A program made the position numbers and the translations under genes. DNA of 37,517 bases from an uncultured Saprospiraceae bacterium (lineage in GTDB: Bacteria; Bacteroidota; Bacteroidia; Chitinophagales; Saprospiraceae): NCBI GenBank assembly GCA_937125475.1, contig CAKZLL010000415.1, forward strand, positions 1 through 37,517. Direction: 5' to 3'. Positions 34,454 through 37,517 of this stretch are shown here, in pieces. Under the pieces are notes generated by a model that made no database searches, was not told the origin of the DNA, and saw only the letters and a list, made by a program, of their open reading frames with translations. The stretch's first letter is position 1. Each line of letters opens with the position of its first letter.

Positions 34454-36451
34454 TTACTGTTGCTCCAATTGAGCTGCTGTATCAATATATTGTTGCCCAA
34501 TAGTTCTCAAACTTGGATCACTCGCTGAAAGATTCATATAAGCATATCCGATAAATCGGTGAGCTTTGACATTTTTCGGATCAAGTTCAATCACTTTCTT
34601 AAAATTATCAATCGCTTTTTGATGTTGTTGCGTTTGCCCGTAAGCTGCACCCAAATTACCGTAAATCTCTATATTATTGGCTAAATAACTTTTTGCCTCT
34701 TCCAAAATAGGAATAGCTTTCTTATAATCCTTCTTTTCCACTAGTTTTTTGCCCGCTTCAAAAAGGTTGTTTTTTCCATTCGGATTATCAAATTGTTGGA
34801 TAGTATATTGGTAAAATTCAACTGCCTTACCATAATTTTCTTGATGGAAAAAAGCATTTCCCATTAATAAATAGGCATTTCCATAACTCGGATGAACCTT
34901 TGTCGCAGTCGTAAGATAACCAATCGCTTCATTGAGTAGAATGACTTTTTTATTACTATTTTCAGGCTTGACGGCTTCTTCGATTGTTACTCCGCCCATT
35001 GCATTATTGAGTTTCGCACTATTAGTCGAAGTCTTAATATCCGTTGAAAAAAGCGTATAGTTATCTTGCCAAGCAGGATTTCGAATAATCGTTTTTGCCG
35101 AAAAAAGCAAAGTAATCACACCTATCGCTATTAAGCCTGTCTTGATTTTAGTATTTTCTTTTAATAAACGGCTAAGTAAAACGGCAATAATCAACACGAA
35201 ACCAACCGATGGCATGAACACCAAACGCTCTGACATATTAGTACCAACCGAAAAAAGCAAGTTAGAAACAATAGACAATGACGCTAAATAAAAGATAATT
35301 CCGAAAGCAATCGGATCTTTTTTAGGCAATTTTAGTAAGGCATAAATCCCCATTCCGACATAAAGCAAAACCGATAAAATCACTTGCCAATCGCCAAAAG
35401 TCATAGTCGGAATTTGGCGCGGATAATAGTCATGCGTCAAAGGATGTGGCACAACTAGAAGTTGAATATATTTGCCTAAAGTATAAAAAATTGTTCCATA
35501 ACGTTCGTTCGCATTTAGATTGAGAAAAGGATTATTCATTAATTCTGAGGCCTCTTCGCCGATGCTGGCAGATGCACCCAAAACGCTTGAACGAATGACT
35601 AAAAACAAAATTGCCATAGCCAAGTAAGGCAAAGTATTGATACTTATTTGAGCGATTTTATTTTCTTGTGTAAAAAAGTACAATGCCAAAGGAGCGATTG
35701 CTAAAAAGGTAATTGAGTTTTCTTTCGACATTAACGCTAAGAAAAAAACGATTGTCGTACCGATAAGATATTTAATTTTTCCAGAATAAAAATATTGAAA
35801 AGACCAATATAAAGCCGTCAAACTACCAAGTAAAGCCATGATTTCATCACGTCCTTTAATATTGGCAACAGCCTCAGTATGAATAGGATGTGCAATAAAA
35901 AGAACCGCCGAAGCCAAAGCAATAAAATAAGCAATCAACTGCTTTCTATCCTGATGAGGATTAAACATTTTGAGCAAAAGCAAATACAAAACCATACCAG
36001 CTAATCCATATAACAGGATATTAATAAAATGGCTAATCGCTGGACTTTTACCAAAAAACTGCCATTCGACCGCAAACGTAACCAATGATAACGGACGATA
36101 TCGACCACCAGCCACAAGATTTTTATCCTTTCCGAAAAAGCCTCTAAACGTATCGTATTTTAAAATATCTCCGATGCCCTCGAAGCCTTTTTTCGTAAAT
36201 TCATTATCAATAATGACAATAGAATCATCAAGCGCATAATCGTGTGAAATCGTATTGATATACAATACAAAACTCAGTGCGAAAATGAGAATTAAATGCA
36301 ATCGACTATTATTAAAAAAAGATAGAGGTTCGTTTATTTCAGTCGTACGAACTTTTGGAGCAGTCTTTTTTTCAATATTAATCGGCTCTTTTTTATTTGA
36401 CTTATTAGCGCGTTTATCTCGTCGTTGATTTGGTTTTCTTTGTTTTGCCAT
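34454..36451 (-). CDS. TMTC-like membrane protein: GT-C transmembrane domain plus TPR repeats
   Basis: A 665-residue membrane protein. The first 40 residues are very basic ('[20 protein letters not shown]'), then about ten membrane helices to residue 460. The loop after the first helix has '[11 protein letters not shown]' (D75/D76) and later '[23 protein letters not shown]' and '[20 protein letters not shown]', which are the marks of the TMTC/DUF1736 family of O-mannosyltransferase-like GT-C proteins. The C-terminal 190 residues contain three TPR-type repeats ('[19 protein letters not shown]', '[20 protein letters not shown]', '[15 protein letters not shown]'). Likely a lipid-linked sugar transferase acting on exported proteins; the acceptor is unknown. 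It overlaps nothing and is 70 nt from the Lrp gene. Confidence 0.8.
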   Translation of the reverse strand: MAKQRKPNQRRDKRANKSNKKEPINIEKKTAPKVRTTEINEPLSFFNNSRLHLILIFALSFVLYINTISHDYALDDSIVIIDNEFTKKGFEGIGDILKYDTFRGFFGKDKNLVAGGRYRPLSLVTFAVEWQFFGKSPAISHFINILLYGLAGMVLYLLLLKMFNPHQDRKQLIAYFIALASAVLFIAHPIHTEAVANIKGRDEIMALLGSLTALYWSFQYFYSGKIKYLIGTTIVFFLALMSKENSITFLAIAPLALYFFTQENKIAQISINTLPYLAMAILFLVIRSSVLGASASIGEEASELMNNPFLNLNANERYGTIFYTLGKYIQLLVVPHPLTHDYYPRQIPTMTFGDWQVILSVLLYVGMGIYALLKLPKKDPIAFGIIFYLASLSIVSNLLFSVGTNMSERLVFMPSVGFVLIIAVLLSRLLKENTKIKTGLIAIGVITLLFSAKTIIRNPAWQDNYTLFSTDIKTSTNSAKLNNAMGGVTIEEAVKPENSNKKVILLNEAIGYLTTATKVHPSYGNAYLLMGNAFFHQENYGKAVEFYQYTIQQFDNPNGKNNLFEAGKKLVEKKDYKKAIPILEEAKSYLANNIEIYGNLGAAYGQTQQHQKAIDNFKKVIELDPKNVKAHRFIGYAYMNLSASDPSLRTIGQQYIDTAAQLEQQ

Positions 36452-36521
36452 GACCTTAGAGTATTATTTTGTAAAATTAGGCATTTTCAAAAATAACATT
36501 TCATTTTTATAAAAAATGTTT

Positions 36522-36995
36522 TTAAAGCTCCTCTTTTGAAAAAGGTACATTTCTGACAAATGCAGTTTCAAAAGAAAATGTTGAATTTGTGCTTTCCACA
36601 CCTTCGATCGGATGAATTTTTTCATAAATAATATCTCTCAAATGTCGATTATTTCGAGCAAATATTTTAACTAATAAAGCAAATCGCCCCGAAATATTGA
36701 CACATTCTACAATTTCTGGAATACCTTTTAGTGCTTCTTCTACCTGTCGATGATATTTTGCATTAGAAAGCATAATCGTCGTATAAGTCGCGGTCTGAAA
36801 ACCTAGTTTTTCTGGATCAATCAAATAAATCGCTCGTTTCAAAATACCTAAAGCTTTCATTTTTTTAACTCGTTGATGAATTAAAGTATTAGAAACTTTG
36901 AGTTTTTTCGCCAATTGAACGAATGAAACCCGAGCGTCCGTTGTCAATTCTTCTAAAATTCTTATATCTATCGCGTCAAGTTGATTTTCTTGCAT
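36522..36995 (-). CDS. Lrp/AsnC-family transcriptional regulator
   Basis: A 157-residue regulator: N-terminal HTH ('LDAIDIRILEELTTDARVSFVQLAKKLKVSNTLIHQRVKKMKALGILK', the recognition helix being 'SNTLIHQRVKKMKALG') and a C-terminal RAM effector domain ('YTTIMLSNAKYHRQVEEALKGIPEIVECVNISGRFALLVKIFARNNRHLRDII'). RAM domains usually bind amino acids and build octamers. The 'EFV-x-x-V' style 'PEIVECVNISGRFALLVKIFA' is conserved. It is divergent from marC (168-nt gap between starts), a common arrangement for autoregulated Lrp members. Target genes are not shown. Confidence 0.92.
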   Translation of the reverse strand: MQENQLDAIDIRILEELTTDARVSFVQLAKKLKVSNTLIHQRVKKMKALGILKRAIYLIDPEKLGFQTATYTTIMLSNAKYHRQVEEALKGIPEIVECVNISGRFALLVKIFARNNRHLRDIIYEKIHPIEGVESTNSTFSFETAFVRNVPFSKEEL

Positions 36996-37016
36996 TTTTA
37001 TTCATTTATATTGAAA

Positions 37017-37024
37017 CAAACATA
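37017..37024 (-). promoter_or_regulatory. -7 element of the Lrp gene
   Basis: TATGTTTG read on the minus strand fits TAnnTTTG; the -33 site is T-rich but lacks TTG. Expected start is near 37013, leader about 18 nt. Confidence 0.5.
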
Positions 37025-37164
37025 ACCATTAAATAGTAATTAAAAAATCATACTGACCTAAAATGATTTGAAGTGTTTCATTATTGAATTATTCAGCGCA
37101 TATTTGCGTCATAATAAAACATTGAATTAACTATATTTAAACACATTAAAAACAAGTATTTCTT

Positions 37165-37517
37165 ATGACTTTATCAGCAATTTTTTCAGTGACACTCATC
37201 CTTTTCTCAGTAATTGATATACTAGGCAACTTGCCAGTGATTATTGATATGAAAAGAAATGGCATTGAAATTCAAGCTTCCGTAGCAACGTTTTCGGCAG
37301 CTTTGATCATGGTGGTATTTTTATTATTTGGCAGTTCTATTTTGGGCGTTTTTGGTATAGAAGTCGCTTCATTTGCCTTAGCTGGCTCGTTGATTATCCT
37401 ATTTATTGGCTTAGAAATGATTTTAGGCATTCGTATTTTTAGAAGTCATCATGAAGAAGGCGGCTCGGGTAGTATTGTGCCGATTGCATTTCCACTCTTG
37501 GCACGCGCAGGACCCTT
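37165..37517 (+). CDS. MarC-family integral membrane protein (3' truncated)
   Basis: Only the first 117 residues are in the window; the frame runs off the right edge. It begins 'MTLSAIFSVTLILFSVIDILGN', then 'SFALAGSLIILFIGLEMILGI' and 'IVPIAFPLLA', which are MarC (UPF0056) signatures: early helix with 'D-x-x-G-N-x-P', third helix with 'A-G-G/S-x-x-L-x-x-I-x-x-E-M', and 'P-(L/I)-A-x-P-x-(I/L)-A'. The usual 'A-G-x-G' after that is 'ARAGP' here, either a real variant or an edge effect. MarC proteins are inner-membrane with six helices; their substrate is not settled. Not related to antibiotic resistance despite the historical name. Start is the first ATG, divergent from the Lrp gene. Confidence 0.85.
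   Translation, partial: MTLSAIFSVTLILFSVIDILGNLPVIIDMKRNGIEIQASVATFSAALIMVVFLLFGSSILGVFGIEVASFALAGSLIILFIGLEMILGIRIFRSHHEEGGSGSIVPIAFPLLARAGP

Noticed and set aside
34444-34500. Upstream start for the amidohydrolase
   Set aside because: The frame from 34500 overlaps the end of the preceding gene and adds residues unlike the family; the start at 34443 gives a 10-nt intergenic gap and begins at the first beta-strand.
36452-36521. Short inverted repeat AACATTT/AAATGTT between the TMTC-like and Lrp genes
   Set aside because: Only 7 bp of A/T pairs, no more than expected by chance in such AT-rich DNA; it may help end the Lrp transcript but is too weak to list.

Overview
The window reads as a chromosomal segment of a low-GC member of the Bacteroidota. 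The signs are two secreted proteins with C-terminal type IX secretion (T9SS) sorting domains, the 3' end of a TonB-dependent receptor, several promoters of the Bacteroidota type (TTG, about 20 nt, TAnnTTTG), start codons without Shine-Dalgarno sequences, and very AT-rich intergenic DNA. A finer assignment cannot be made from the sequence alone. Most of the content is housekeeping or general accessory genes. There are no rRNA or tRNA genes, no CRISPR array, no complete insertion sequence and no phage genes.

Layout. 1-3658: end of a TonB-dependent receptor, a multi-pass membrane protein, galactokinase (galK) and a DEDDh exonuclease. 4167-10274: glutamate synthase large and small subunits (gltB, gltD), separated by a strong palindrome. 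10363-13770: a T9SS cargo protein, IMP dehydrogenase (guaB) and a DedA/VTT membrane protein. 13780-14063: two mobile-type inverted-repeat elements. 14094-17595: an outer-membrane barrel, an FMN reductase, a small protein with two L7/L12-like repeats, and pdxA. 17685-21938: a LamG/T9SS protein with tandem repeats, a membrane protein with an effector-associated-domain-like N-terminus, and a DUF547 protein. 22200-26822: ahcY, an orphan GT-B-like protein, a secreted hypothetical protein, a lone receiver domain and a DoxX protein. 27036-28493: a small membrane-protein/regulator cluster with two near-identical operators. 29236-31194: a subtilase. 31298-37517: five genes on the minus strand (TOPRIM-like protein, OLD-like ATPase, amidohydrolase, TMTC-like protein, Lrp regulator), then the start of a marC-family gene.

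How the genes work together. GltB/GltD form one enzyme for ammonium assimilation; guaB and pdxA serve GTP and vitamin B6 synthesis; ahcY recycles S-adenosylhomocysteine. The genes at 27036, 27729 and 28131 look like a small regulon, because the same palindromic operator lies in front of the first and third genes and the middle gene encodes a winged-helix regulator. The ATPase/TOPRIM pair (31298-33204) has the architecture of two-gene anti-phage modules.

The strongest non-coding observations are two copies of a roughly 131-bp MITE-like element in opposite orientation (13780-13911 and 29037-29167), each flanked by its own perfect 8-bp direct repeat, and the duplicated operator. The candidate new biology is the ATPase/TOPRIM pair and the EAD-like transmembrane protein; neither function can be proven from the sequence.
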